A DNA stretch of 64,000 bases. It comes from Lachnospiraceae bacterium. GTDB lineage: Bacteria > Bacillota > Clostridia > Lachnospirales > Lachnospiraceae. The translations under genes and the position numbers were made by a program. Within the stretch, counting starts at the first letter, position 1. The number at the start of each line of letters is the position of its first letter. Positions 1-7,752 of the stretch are shown here, one piece after another. The stretch is taken from assembly GCA_015056765.1 (NCBI GenBank), contig SVFQ01000012.1, forward strand, positions 24,562 through 88,561, in the 5' to 3' direction. The notes beneath the pieces were generated by a model, which had not been told where the DNA came from, made no database searches, and saw nothing but the letters and a program-made list of their open reading frames with translations.

Positions 1-1419
1 GCGATATTCTTAAGTAGCACAGGTACTATTCTTTACTCTGCAGACGAACCGGATGCATCATCTCAGGAACTGAATTTGACCGAAGATGCCAATGCAAGTC
101 TTGCAGCAGCAGCTAAGACCATTATGGCAAATAAGAGCGGTATCACATCTTATGTGAAAAACGGTCAGCCATATAATCTGTATTATGATACCTTGGATGT
201 AGGCTGGAAGCTGGTTATCCAGATGCCACAGTCCGAGATTATGCAGCCTGTAAGGAGCCTGATGACTACCCTGATTATCGTGGGTATCATTTCCGTTTGT
301 ATTGTAATTCTTGCGGTACTCTTCAATATTACCGGTATGTCTAAATCCATTCGTAGAGTGGAAGAGTTCGCCGGTGCCCTTGCAGCAGGCGACTTCACCA
401 GAGAGCCGATTCCGGTGACATCTGCAGATGAAGTGGGCAAGATGAGTGAGTCTATGAATGCCATGTATGAGGGCAATAAAGAAATCATACAGAGGATTGC
501 AGGACATGCTGTTGAATTAAATGATGCCAGCAGCCAGATGAATGAGTCTTCAGAAGAACTTGCTCAGCAGTTCGAAACCATTGAGACTTACATGAATGAA
601 GTAAATGAAGCTATGATGAGTGCTTCGGCAGCCACAGAAGAGGTCAATGCTTCCGTAGAAGAAGTACATAGCTCTGTAGGTATTTTGGCTGGTGAAACAG
701 ATAAGAGTAGCAGAATGGCTAACGATATCAGAGGCAAAGCGCAGGATATCGAACGCTCCAGTAAAGACTCTTACGATAATGCTATTAGCCTTTCTAAGAA
801 GTTTGAAACCGAATTAAAATCCAGTATGGATAATGCAAAGGTTGTATCTACCATTGCAGAGATGGCCAATACCATTTCTGAAATTGCATCCCAGATTAAC
901 TTGCTTTCCCTGAATGCTTCCATCGAAGCAGCCAGAGCCGGCGAGCAGGGTAAAGGATTTGCGGTTGTAGCGTCTGAAATCGGTAAGCTTGCCAACGAAA
1001 CAGCGGATGCAGTAGAAAGCATTCAGAGCACAGTTGGAGATGTAGAAAGCGCATTTAACAACTTGTTGGAAGATGCCAATACCTTCCTGGTATTCTTGAA
1101 TGATACCGTAACACCGGATTATCAGAATTTTGTAAATATCGGCAAACAGTATGGTGATGATGCCATGAGTTTTGCTGAGATTTCAGATCGACTTTCCGGT
1201 ATGACAGGTAATATCGAAAGAACCATGAATGAAGTCAGCATCGCTATCCAGAATATTGCAGAATCTGCACAGACCACAGCGGATAACAGTGCTAGAATCA
1301 TGGATTCTGTAACAGATGTAGCGCAGGTAGTAGATAATGTTTCTCAGATGTCCAGAAAACAGGAGAAGATTGCAGATACCTTGAATGAAGTGGTACATCA
1401 GTACAAGTTTGAAAAATAA
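1..1419 (+). CDS. Methyl-accepting chemotaxis protein, 5' end cut by window edge
   Basis: Chemoreceptor that passes ligand signals across the membrane to CheA/CheW. The frame is open from base 1, so the true start is upstream; 472 residues are visible. In order they give the end of an extracellular sensor domain (probably dCache), one membrane segment encoded at about 259-336, a HAMP linker to about 490, and a long helical signalling domain. The conserved hairpin tip is at about 883-1000 and contains [20 protein letters not shown] and GFAVVASEI, which is diagnostic of the family. There is no C-terminal CheR-tethering pentapeptide; the protein ends HQYKFEK. No other chemotaxis gene is in the window, so the ligand is unknown. 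A hairpin terminator follows directly. The family assignment is certain; the ligand is not inferable. Confidence 0.96.
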   Translation, partial: AIFLSSTGTILYSADEPDASSQELNLTEDANASLAAAAKTIMANKSGITSYVKNGQPYNLYYDTLDVGWKLVIQMPQSEIMQPVRSLMTTLIIVGIISVCIVILAVLFNITGMSKSIRRVEEFAGALAAGDFTREPIPVTSADEVGKMSESMNAMYEGNKEIIQRIAGHAVELNDASSQMNESSEELAQQFETIETYMNEVNEAMMSASAATEEVNASVEEVHSSVGILAGETDKSSRMANDIRGKAQDIERSSKDSYDNAISLSKKFETELKSSMDNAKVVSTIAEMANTISEIASQINLLSLNASIEAARAGEQGKGFAVVASEIGKLANETADAVESIQSTVGDVESAFNNLLEDANTFLVFLNDTVTPDYQNFVNIGKQYGDDAMSFAEISDRLSGMTGNIERTMNEVSIAIQNIAESAQTTADNSARIMDSVTDVAQVVDNVSQMSRKQEKIADTLNEVVHQYKFEK

Positions 1420-1439
1420 GTGAAATAAAGGATGGATAA

Positions 1440-1466
1440 GGGCAACTGCTATGGCGGTTGCCCTTT
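1440..1466 (+). terminator. Terminator after chemoreceptor gene
   Basis: A 10-bp stem (GGGCAACTGC at 1440-1449 with GCGGTTGCCC at 1454-1463, one G-T pair) closes a TATG loop and is followed by only three T, then TTGTTC. It lies 20 nt after the stop codon. The short T-run makes it a moderate intrinsic terminator. Confidence 0.7.
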
Positions 1467-1516
1467 GTTCATGTTAAAATAAAAGTCAAATGACGGATTT
1501 TTTTTAGGAGAGAATT

Positions 1517-2707
1517 ATGAAATTTGGCAAAGACTTCTGGAACCAAAAATGGGTAAGTTATTCTATCGCAACATGTTCAGCAGTAGTGCTGTATTTGTTC
1601 TTGTCTCACTTGAGCTATTATCTGAAGAGTATCGGTGCGTTTTTATCTTTTTTTGAACCGGTCTTTTTTGGCCTGGTGATTGCTTATGTCTTGAATCCTT
1701 TGATGAAGTTTTACAAGAACAAATTATATGGTCGTATGAAAAGCGACAAAGCAAGAAAGAACTTGGCCTTATTCACCACGATTCTTTCTTTGGTATTATT
1801 CTTTGTTTTATTAAGCATGGTACTGATTCCGCAAATCATCGATTCTGTTGTGACTTTATTTAACAACCTGGGTGCTTATGCGGTGAATTTGCAGGGCGTA
1901 TTGGGAGATTTAGATTCCTTTGCATCGAACTATGACTTCGATATTTCTAAAATCGTCGATAGTGTCAATGAGTGGGTGACGAAGCTTGCGTCTTCTATCC
2001 CTGAAAATCTGGGCAGTATCATGACCACTTCTTTCAGTATTGGAAAAAGCATCTTTAACACCATGATTGCATTGATTATCGCTATTTACCTATTGGCAGA
2101 TAAAGAAAGATTGCAAGAGTCCTTCAAGAAACTGATGAAGGTTTTGATGCCGGGTGGCAGATACCGCAACACCAAGGAGTTTTGGAGCAGATGTAATACT
2201 ATTTTGCTTCGCTATATCGGATGCAGTTTGTTAGACGCATTGATTATCGGAGTGGCCAACTCTATTTTTATGGCTGTGGCCGGACTTCCCTATAATGCCA
2301 TGATTTCCGTTATCGTAGGCATTACGAATCTAGCACCTACCTTTGGTCCAATCGTAGGTGGCGCGCTGGGTGCATTCATCTTAGTTTTGGTGAATCCTTG
2401 GTATGCACTGTGGTTCATCATTTTCACTGTAGTGATTCAGACTGTTGACGGTTATTTTATCAAACCAAAGCTATTTGGAAACAGCTTAGGTGTACCTGCT
2501 GTCTGGATTTTGATTGTCTTAATCGTTGGCGGTGGTATGTTTGGCGTAGCAGGCATCCTTTTGGCGATTCCTTTTGCAGCTATCTTCAGTTTCGTATACA
2601 ATGACATGATCTATACTAAGTTGGAGCAGCGTAATGAGAAAGAACGTTTGCGCCGTGAAAGCCTGAAAGAACAGGAAGAATCGGTTGAAATGGAAACGAA
2701 AGAATAG
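1517..2707 (+). CDS. AI-2E family transporter (PerM/YdiK-type membrane protein)
   Basis: Polytopic membrane protein of 396 residues, within the usual 350-400 for this family (formerly UPF0118). It shows the typical layout: two closely spaced N-terminal membrane helices, an extracellular-type segment (about residues 100-170), then a C-terminal block of helices with the conserved GITNLAPTFGPIVGG and the PKLFGNSLGVPAVWI region. Family members have been linked to AI-2 export or to Na+/H+ antiport; the sequence does not say which applies here. The ATG at 1517 follows AGGAGAG at good spacing. The C-terminal tail is charged and cytoplasmic. Pyruvate kinase begins 70 nt downstream with no clear terminator between them, so the two may be cotranscribed. 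Confidence 0.9.
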   Translation: MKFGKDFWNQKWVSYSIATCSAVVLYLFLSHLSYYLKSIGAFLSFFEPVFFGLVIAYVLNPLMKFYKNKLYGRMKSDKARKNLALFTTILSLVLFFVLLSMVLIPQIIDSVVTLFNNLGAYAVNLQGVLGDLDSFASNYDFDISKIVDSVNEWVTKLASSIPENLGSIMTTSFSIGKSIFNTMIALIIAIYLLADKERLQESFKKLMKVLMPGGRYRNTKEFWSRCNTILLRYIGCSLLDALIIGVANSIFMAVAGLPYNAMISVIVGITNLAPTFGPIVGGALGAFILVLVNPWYALWFIIFTVVIQTVDGYFIKPKLFGNSLGVPAVWILIVLIVGGGMFGVAGILLAIPFAAIFSFVYNDMIYTKLEQRNEKERLRRESLKEQEESVEMETKE

Positions 2708-2747
2708 TATAGTAGTAATGTTTGGTTTTGAAATGAGGAGATGAAAA

Positions 2748-2777
2748 AAGGAGGGACCGACCCTGGTCGGAAAGAGT
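2748..2777 (+). promoter_or_regulatory. Hairpin-spaced ribosome binding site of pyruvate kinase
   Basis: A strong Shine-Dalgarno AAGGAGGG (2748-2755) lies 22 nt from the pyk ATG, too far for normal initiation. The space between holds the inverted repeat CCGACC-CT-GGTCGG (2757-2770). Folding it would leave about 8 unpaired nt between the Shine-Dalgarno site and the ATG, which is ideal. A weaker purine stretch (GGAAAGAG) directly before the ATG is an alternative site. Confidence 0.5.
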
Positions 2778-4193
2778 ATGCGAAAGACGAAAATTATATG
2801 CACGATTGGTCCTGCTTCCGAGAAACCGGAGATGCTGGAAAAGCTCATTGAAGCAGGCATGAATGTGGCTAGATTGAATTTCTCTCACGGTAGCTATGAA
2901 GAGCATGGCGCCAGAATTGAGAATATCCGTAAATTACGTGAGAAACTTGGTAAGCCGATTGCTATTTTATTGGATACAAAGGGACCTGAAATTCGACTTA
3001 AGTCCTTTAAAGAAGGAAAGGTTGATTTGAAGCCGGGTAAGCTTTTCACATTATGCCATGATGATGTGGAAGGTGATGAGACAAAGTGCTCCATCACTTG
3101 CGAGAATTTATTCCGTGATGTGCAGCGTGGCGGTAAAATTTTATTAGACGATGGTCTGATTGAATTATCTGTAGAAAAAGTGGAAGGACAGGATATCGTA
3201 TGCCGCGTAGTCAATGGCGGTAAGGTATCTAATAATAAAGGCGTTAATGTACCGGACGTACATGTTTCTTTGCCTTTCTTAAATGACAAAGACAGAAGCG
3301 ATATCATGTTTGGCATCGAAAAAGATGTAGATTTCATTGCAGCCAGCTTTGTAAGATGTGCAGAAGATGTACGTCAGATCAGAGCCCTTTTGGATGTAAA
3401 CGGCGGCAAGAATATAGAGATTATTTCTAAAATCGAGAATAAAGAAGCGATTCAGAACATCGATGAGATTATCGCTGTTTCCGATGGCATTATGATTGCC
3501 CGTGGTGATTTGGGTGTAGAGGTTCCTTACGAGGAAGTTCCATCCATTCAGAAGATGATTATTAAGAAAGTATATGAAGCGGGCAAACGTGTTATTACTG
3601 CTACACAGATGCTGGATTCTATGCAGAACAATCCTAGACCGACGAGAGCAGAGGCTACAGACGTAGCCAACGCCATTTACGATGGTACCAGCGCAATTAT
3701 GCTTTCCGGCGAGACCGCTGCAGGTAAATACCCTGTAGAAGCAGTGGAGACCATGGTTCGAATTGCGCTTCATACCGAGGCGGATATCGATTACAGAAAG
3801 CGTTTCTTTGTGAGAGAGCGTAAGGCAAATTCCAACGTGACAGATGCCATTTGCCATGCTACTTGTACCACAGCCCTTGACCTAAATGCCAAGGCGATTG
3901 TTACCATTACCTTAACCGGTGCTTCTGCACGTATGATTTCCAGATATCGTCCTCACAGCGATATCATTGCTTGCACCACAGATGAGAAGGTTTGCCGTAA
4001 GCTGAACTTATCCTGGGGCGTTACACCAATCATGGTGGAGAAAAAAGAGCGATTGATGGAACTCTTCGATCACGTAGCAGATGCTTGCTTACAAAATGGT
4101 CTGGTAGAGAAAAACGATATCATCGTTATTACAGCCGGTGTACCGCTTGGCGTATCCGGTATGACAAATATGATCAAAACAGCAGTGATTTAA
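2778..4193 (+). CDS. pyk: Pyruvate kinase
   Basis: Converts phosphoenolpyruvate and ADP to pyruvate and ATP, the last step of glycolysis, in the cytoplasm. The 471 residues match the basic single-chain form (E. coli PykF is 470). Visible motifs are KTKIICTIGPAS and NFSHG at the N-terminus, DTKGPEIR, the substrate-binding IISKIENKEAI with the catalytic lysine, ARGDLGVEVP, and ATQMLDSM followed by PTRAEATDVANAIYDGTSA. There is no extra C-terminal PEP-utilising domain of the kind found in bacilli. No in-frame upstream ATG, GTG or TTG explains an earlier start. Translation may depend on the unusual ribosome binding region described separately. A terminator follows. Confidence 0.98.
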   Translation: MRKTKIICTIGPASEKPEMLEKLIEAGMNVARLNFSHGSYEEHGARIENIRKLREKLGKPIAILLDTKGPEIRLKSFKEGKVDLKPGKLFTLCHDDVEGDETKCSITCENLFRDVQRGGKILLDDGLIELSVEKVEGQDIVCRVVNGGKVSNNKGVNVPDVHVSLPFLNDKDRSDIMFGIEKDVDFIAASFVRCAEDVRQIRALLDVNGGKNIEIISKIENKEAIQNIDEIIAVSDGIMIARGDLGVEVPYEEVPSIQKMIIKKVYEAGKRVITATQMLDSMQNNPRPTRAEATDVANAIYDGTSAIMLSGETAAGKYPVEAVETMVRIALHTEADIDYRKRFFVRERKANSNVTDAICHATCTTALDLNAKAIVTITLTGASARMISRYRPHSDIIACTTDEKVCRKLNLSWGVTPIMVEKKERLMELFDHVADACLQNGLVEKNDIIVITAGVPLGVSGMTNMIKTAVI

Positions 4194-4200
4194 GAAGTAT

Positions 4201-4237
4201 AGGAGAGTTTTTCCGGGAGGAGAAGCTCTCCTTTTTT
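4201..4237 (+). terminator. Terminator after pyk
   Basis: AGGAGAG (4201-4207) pairs with CTCTCCT (4226-4232) and is followed by a T-run (4232-4237). A shorter competing hairpin, GGAGA-AGC-TCTCC at 4219-4231, would use the same T-run. Confidence 0.75.
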
Positions 4238-4268
4238 ACAAAAAGTTTATAGGAAATAGGGGGCTTTT

Positions 4269-4279
4269 CGTGGTAAAAT
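4269..4279 (+). promoter_or_regulatory. Extended -10 promoter for hemerythrin-HIT gene
   Basis: CGTGGTAAAAT contains a TGG-TAAAAT extended -10 (hexamer 4274-4279) with no convincing -35. The same 11 bases occur before the gene at 56032 (55983-55993). Confidence 0.5.
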
Positions 4280-4313
4280 GCAATTAGACACATGCAAGTA
4301 AAAGGGGACGTGT

Positions 4314-5165
4314 ATGTTTGCGTTTAAGTTCGACTGGCAACCGAATTATGAAACCGGAGTAGAAGCCGTAGATACGCAGCATAAGCAGCTAATGCGTATC
4401 GGTCGGGAGATCGAACAATTAATCCAAACGAAAGCCGTAGGGGTTTCGCCAAAACAGTTGATAGATATTGTCTGTGAACTGAGGGATTATACGGGGTATC
4501 ACTTCTATATGGAGGAGCAGTTGATGGAAGAGTGCGGCTATGAAGATATAGCGCAGCACAAGAAGCACCATCAGGAGCTTTTGAAGATGGTCATGAATTT
4601 TGATGTGACCAGACTCGCTGATGATCCGGTGGGGACATTGGAAAAGGGTAGAGCCTTATTACAGGAGCAGATTTTCCAACATATCATGAAAGATGATATG
4701 GATTTTGCTAAGGTATATAAACACTACGAGAAAATCTACAAACGTACAGCGGATGCCAAAAAGAAAAACCGCAGTGATAATGAAAATAAATTTGGCTTTG
4801 AAGTATATGAGTTCAATATGACCATAGCGTATCTCTTGCGAGATCAGACTTATTATGGTCATGTGGTCATTGTGAATAAAGAAAAGAAAGCCAATTTGCT
4901 AAAGCTTTCCAGATTAGAGAAGGATACTTTTGTAACAGATGTATTCCGCCTGGCAGAAGCTGTAAATAAAGCCTTTGAACCGGATTCTCTGGACTATGCC
5001 TATTATACAGCTGCAGATGACCAGCTTTTGGTACATATCGTGCCGCGTTATAAAAACGATGAGCACTTTAATGAGCCTTTCTGCTATAAACCGGAGACAC
5101 CGGTGGAATTAAGTCAGGAAGAATACAACAGAATGGTAGAGCGTATCAAGAAAGAAATTGTATAA
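4314..5165 (+). CDS. Bacteriohemerythrin fused to a degenerate HIT domain
   Basis: A 283-residue cytoplasmic fusion. Residues 1-135 are a hemerythrin domain with all seven expected di-iron ligands in canonical spacing: H23, H63, E67, H82, H86, H123 and D128, so O2 (or NO) binding is likely. Residues 150-283 resemble clostridial HIT nucleotide-binding proteins (YLLRDQTYYGHVVIV, then HIVPRY near the end). The histidine triad is broken: the positions expected to be H-x-H-x-H are Q237, L239 and H241, so the middle catalytic histidine is Leu. I infer a non-catalytic nucleotide-binding or protein-binding module coupled to an oxygen-responsive one. Ordinary bacteriohemerythrins are about 130-150 residues. 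The gene appears monocistronic, between the pyk terminator and tRNA-Leu. The hemerythrin call is near certain; the HIT call rests on pattern resemblance. Confidence 0.88.
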   Translation: MFAFKFDWQPNYETGVEAVDTQHKQLMRIGREIEQLIQTKAVGVSPKQLIDIVCELRDYTGYHFYMEEQLMEECGYEDIAQHKKHHQELLKMVMNFDVTRLADDPVGTLEKGRALLQEQIFQHIMKDDMDFAKVYKHYEKIYKRTADAKKKNRSDNENKFGFEVYEFNMTIAYLLRDQTYYGHVVIVNKEKKANLLKLSRLEKDTFVTDVFRLAEAVNKAFEPDSLDYAYYTAADDQLLVHIVPRYKNDEHFNEPFCYKPETPVELSQEEYNRMVERIKKEIV

Positions 5166-5171
5166 AAAGCC

Positions 5172-5200
5172 TTGCATTCCCACATCGGCTATGATAAACT
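5172..5200 (+). promoter_or_regulatory. Promoter of tRNA-Leu
   Basis: TTGCAT (5172-5177), 17-nt spacer, TAAACT (5195-5200); transcription would start about 8 nt before the tRNA. The CTTGCAT -35 is shared with the tRNA-Glu and rimP promoters. Confidence 0.65.
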
Positions 5201-5215
5201 AATTTTTGTTCGCAA

Positions 5216-5298
5216 GCCGGCGTGTCGGAATGGCAGACGAGGCAGACTCAAAATCTGTTGTGGGCAACCACGTGCGGGTTCAAGTCCCGCTGCCGGCA
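5216..5298 (+). tRNA. tRNA-Leu (anticodon CAA)
   Basis: An 83-nt type II tRNA. Acceptor GCCGGCG pairs with TGCCGGC (one G-T pair), discriminator A at 5298. The anticodon loop CTCAAAA gives anticodon CAA, reading UUG. There is a long variable arm and a T-arm with GGGTTCAAGTCCC. CCA is not encoded (TG follows). It has its own promoter and terminator. Confidence 0.95.
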
Positions 5299-5310
5299 TG
5301 AATTGAATGC

Positions 5311-5355
5311 AGCAATTTGTGATATTTCAAGGTATTACAAGTTGCTGTTTTTTTT
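5311..5355 (+). terminator. Terminator after tRNA-Leu
   Basis: A long stem, AGCAATTTGT (5311-5320) with ACAAGTTGCT (5337-5346), one wobble pair, is followed by GTTTTTTTTT. Confidence 0.85.
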
Positions 5356-5389
5356 GTCCTCTAAGTCGAAAGAGAATGCTTCTGCATAC

Positions 5390-5418
5390 TTGCTCAAAAC
5401 CCCCATGATTGCTATAAT
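5390..5418 (+). promoter_or_regulatory. Promoter of mscL
   Basis: TTGCTC (5390-5395), 17-nt spacer, perfect TATAAT (5413-5418), about 60 nt before the mscL start. A small inverted repeat TCGCT-TGTGT-AGCGA (5436-5450) lies in the leader. Confidence 0.7.
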
Positions 5419-5478
5419 GAAACGGATATGAAAAGTCGCTTGTGTAGCGAAAATTAGATTAGTTGGAGGGAGATTGTT

Positions 5479-5907
5479 ATGAGTGAAAATGCTGCTAAAA
5501 GAGCAAAAGGTTTTTTCGGTGAATTCAAAGAGTTCATTGCAAAGGGTAATGTAATGGATATGGCAGTGGGTGTTATCGTAGGTGCTGCCTTCAAAGCGAT
5601 TGTAGATTCTCTTGTGGCAGATATTTTGATGCCGCTGATCGGTATCTTTGCCGGTGCAGATTCTTTCGCATCCCTTAGTGTGACAGTAGGTGGAGCAGTG
5701 ATTACATACGGAAACTTCATCGCTGCAATCGTGAACTTCTTAATCATGGCATTTGTAATGTTCTGCATTGTAAAAGCTCTGAATAAGATGAACGAAAAAA
5801 TGGAAGCCCTGAAGAAGAAAGAAGAAGCAGAGGAAGAGGCTGTTGCAGAGCCTACTAAAGAAGAAGTTCTGTTAACAGAAATCCGTGACCTCTTAAAAAA
5901 TAAATAA
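5479..5907 (+). CDS. mscL: Large-conductance mechanosensitive channel
   Basis: Homopentameric membrane channel that opens under membrane tension and releases solutes on osmotic downshock. The 142 residues match the family (E. coli 136). The N-terminal amphipathic helix is followed by the signature KEFIAKGNVMDMAVGVIVGA of TM1, a short periplasmic-type loop, TM2 (NFIAAIVNFLIMAFVMFCIV), and a charged cytoplasmic helix rich in Lys and Glu ending LLTEIRDLLKNK. The ATG follows GGAGGGAG. It appears monocistronic: promoter upstream, hairpin downstream. Confidence 0.97.
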   Translation: MSENAAKRAKGFFGEFKEFIAKGNVMDMAVGVIVGAAFKAIVDSLVADILMPLIGIFAGADSFASLSVTVGGAVITYGNFIAAIVNFLIMAFVMFCIVKALNKMNEKMEALKKKEEAEEEAVAEPTKEEVLLTEIRDLLKNK

Positions 5908-5919
5908 GAGTGAACTTTC

Positions 5920-5950
5920 AGAAAGCTCTGCAGAATCTGCAGGGCTTTCT
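5920..5950 (+). terminator. Hairpin after mscL (weak terminator)
   Basis: A near-perfect 14-bp stem (5920-5933 with 5937-5950, one mismatch) has an AAT loop but no T-run (TGCG follows). It may be a partial terminator or an RNA-stabilising hairpin, so some readthrough into the next gene is plausible. Confidence 0.55.
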
Positions 5951-5973
5951 TGCGTTCTACTCGTGTAGGTGCT

Positions 5974-7725
5974 ATGACGTATCAAAAAGACAACTTAGCA
6001 ACTGAATATGAAGAAGTAATGTCCGGTGCGGAAGAGCAGGTGCCGGAGGTAGAAGAGCAGGAATCTGAGGTAGAAAGCCAAGAAGAACATGCAAGACCGG
6101 AGGATACTACTGATGAGGTGGAATCGGAAGGTAAGGAAAATGCTCCGCAAGCAGAAAAGCAGATTTCCACGTTGCAGCAAGTAGGCCTTGTATTAGAGCA
6201 AGTGATGCTGAAAGCGTCTATGGGCTTGACCACCCTTGTGCTACTGTACCTGACCTATCACAGCCTTCGCTATACTTACTATTTCTATGACTATGAGCAT
6301 GAGGTCCTTTATACCGGAGCAGATAGCGTCCTAAAGCATCTTTTGATTCTTTGCTTACCTGCAGCGGGGATTCTCCTATATCGGTTTGTGTTTGTGGGAT
6401 GGCAGACGGGGAAAGAAGAGGCGAAAACCTGGATCCTGCGAGGCCTTTTGGCGATAGAAGTATTTACCACCTTTATCCTGGGCGTCATCTGGGTAAAGAC
6501 GGCCCACATTTATCCGGATGGGGATCAGGCCTTCCTGATGATGGCGGCAGAGATGTTCCAAAACGGGGATTATACTTTACTTGGTCGGGGGGGATACTTA
6601 CATTATCATCCTCACCAATTGGGCATGGTTTATGTGCTGGAATGGATGTATCGTCTATTTGGAAATGGGAAGTATTATGTGTTCCAGTACTTTAATGTGC
6701 TATGTACCATGGCAACGCAGATCCTGGGATATCTTCTTGTAAAAGAGATGACCCAAAAGCATGGAGCAAAGATAGCATATCTGGTTTTACAGCCTCTGTT
6801 CCTGCCGGTATTTTTATATATTGGTTTTGTATATGGAGACGTGCCAAGCATTGCTTTTACCTTTGCGCTCCTGCTATGCATCATGAAATTTTATGAGACT
6901 GACTATATACGATACGGCCTTCTTGCGATTCTCATGAGCACCTTGGCACTTTTGGTACGAAAGAATTCTTTGATTGTGTTGATTGCAGTGCTGATTGTGC
7001 TGGCGGTGAAGAGCATAAAAGACAGAAGTCTTCGCGGATTTTTGATTATACTTGGACTGGTGATGACAGCCTCCTTGTTGAATCCGCTTCTGCACAGACA
7101 CTACGAAAGAGTAAGCGGTCAGGAACTGATGACAGGAATCCCGAATTCTGCCTATATTGCTATGGGCATGATGGATGGTTATCCGGGACCCGGATGGTAT
7201 AATAACTTCAACAAAGAAGTTTTCCAACAAGCAGATTTGGATACAGAAATGGCAGATGAAGCCTCAAAACAGGTTATCCGGGATAGAAGGGAAGTCTTTC
7301 GGGCTGACAAAGCTTATGCCAGAGATTTCTACAAGCGGAAGTTTTTGTCCCAGTGGAATGAGCCTACCTATGGAGCGTTTTACTTAAATTCCAGATTTGT
7401 ACCGGAGCATGCAGAGACAGATTTTACCTACCGTTTGTTCTATGGAGACCTGCATGGAAAAGCAGTAGCACTCTTAAATGAACTGCAGATTTTGGTTTAT
7501 GTGCTTTCTTTAGCGGGAGCATTGAAAGTGGTATGGAGAGAAAAAAGAGGAGAACTCTCCCTCATACCCATCGCTGTGTTTGGAGGCGTACTCTTTAGCT
7601 TTTTATGGGAAGCAAAGAGTAGATATGTGTTAGGCTATGTGGCACTTCTTATTCCGTTAGCATCTTATGCACTGAGCTTTGCCGGAAAAGAACAGGCCAC
7701 AAGGTATACAAAAGAAAATCATTAG
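5974..7725 (+). CDS. Multi-pass membrane protein, GT-C glycosyltransferase-like
   Basis: A protein of 583 residues. The ATG at 5974 is preferred over the TTG at 5950 because AGGTG lies at correct spacing and the earlier start falls in the mscL hairpin. Residues 1-65 are an acidic, Glu/Ser-rich cytoplasmic tail. About ten to twelve membrane helices follow, including a luminal-type loop with YPDGDQAF and YLHYHPHQLGMVY. An acidic motif after TM1 plus a histidine-rich loop is how dolichyl-phosphate-mannose (ArnT/PMT-like) GT-C enzymes look, so transfer of a sugar from a lipid-linked donor is likely but unproven. It starts a run of co-directional genes; the next gene, argJ, is functionally unrelated. 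Confidence 0.7.
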   Translation: MTYQKDNLATEYEEVMSGAEEQVPEVEEQESEVESQEEHARPEDTTDEVESEGKENAPQAEKQISTLQQVGLVLEQVMLKASMGLTTLVLLYLTYHSLRYTYYFYDYEHEVLYTGADSVLKHLLILCLPAAGILLYRFVFVGWQTGKEEAKTWILRGLLAIEVFTTFILGVIWVKTAHIYPDGDQAFLMMAAEMFQNGDYTLLGRGGYLHYHPHQLGMVYVLEWMYRLFGNGKYYVFQYFNVLCTMATQILGYLLVKEMTQKHGAKIAYLVLQPLFLPVFLYIGFVYGDVPSIAFTFALLLCIMKFYETDYIRYGLLAILMSTLALLVRKNSLIVLIAVLIVLAVKSIKDRSLRGFLIILGLVMTASLLNPLLHRHYERVSGQELMTGIPNSAYIAMGMMDGYPGPGWYNNFNKEVFQQADLDTEMADEASKQVIRDRREVFRADKAYARDFYKRKFLSQWNEPTYGAFYLNSRFVPEHAETDFTYRLFYGDLHGKAVALLNELQILVYVLSLAGALKVVWREKRGELSLIPIAVFGGVLFSFLWEAKSRYVLGYVALLIPLASYALSFAGKEQATRYTKENH

Positions 7726-7752
7726 CAAGGAATTGCTGGAAACGAGGAGAAT

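Noticed and set aside
2741..2850. Possible leader peptide (36 codons) overlapping the pyk start
   Set aside because: The only purine-rich site abuts its ATG with no spacing, and the composition looks random.
5222..5431. Plus-strand reading frame of 69 codons
   Set aside because: It runs through tRNA-Leu and its terminator, has no ribosome binding site and encodes no recognisable protein.
6351..6695. Alternative plus-strand frame within the GT-C-like gene
   Set aside because: It lies wholly inside a longer, membrane-helix-rich gene and has no start signal.
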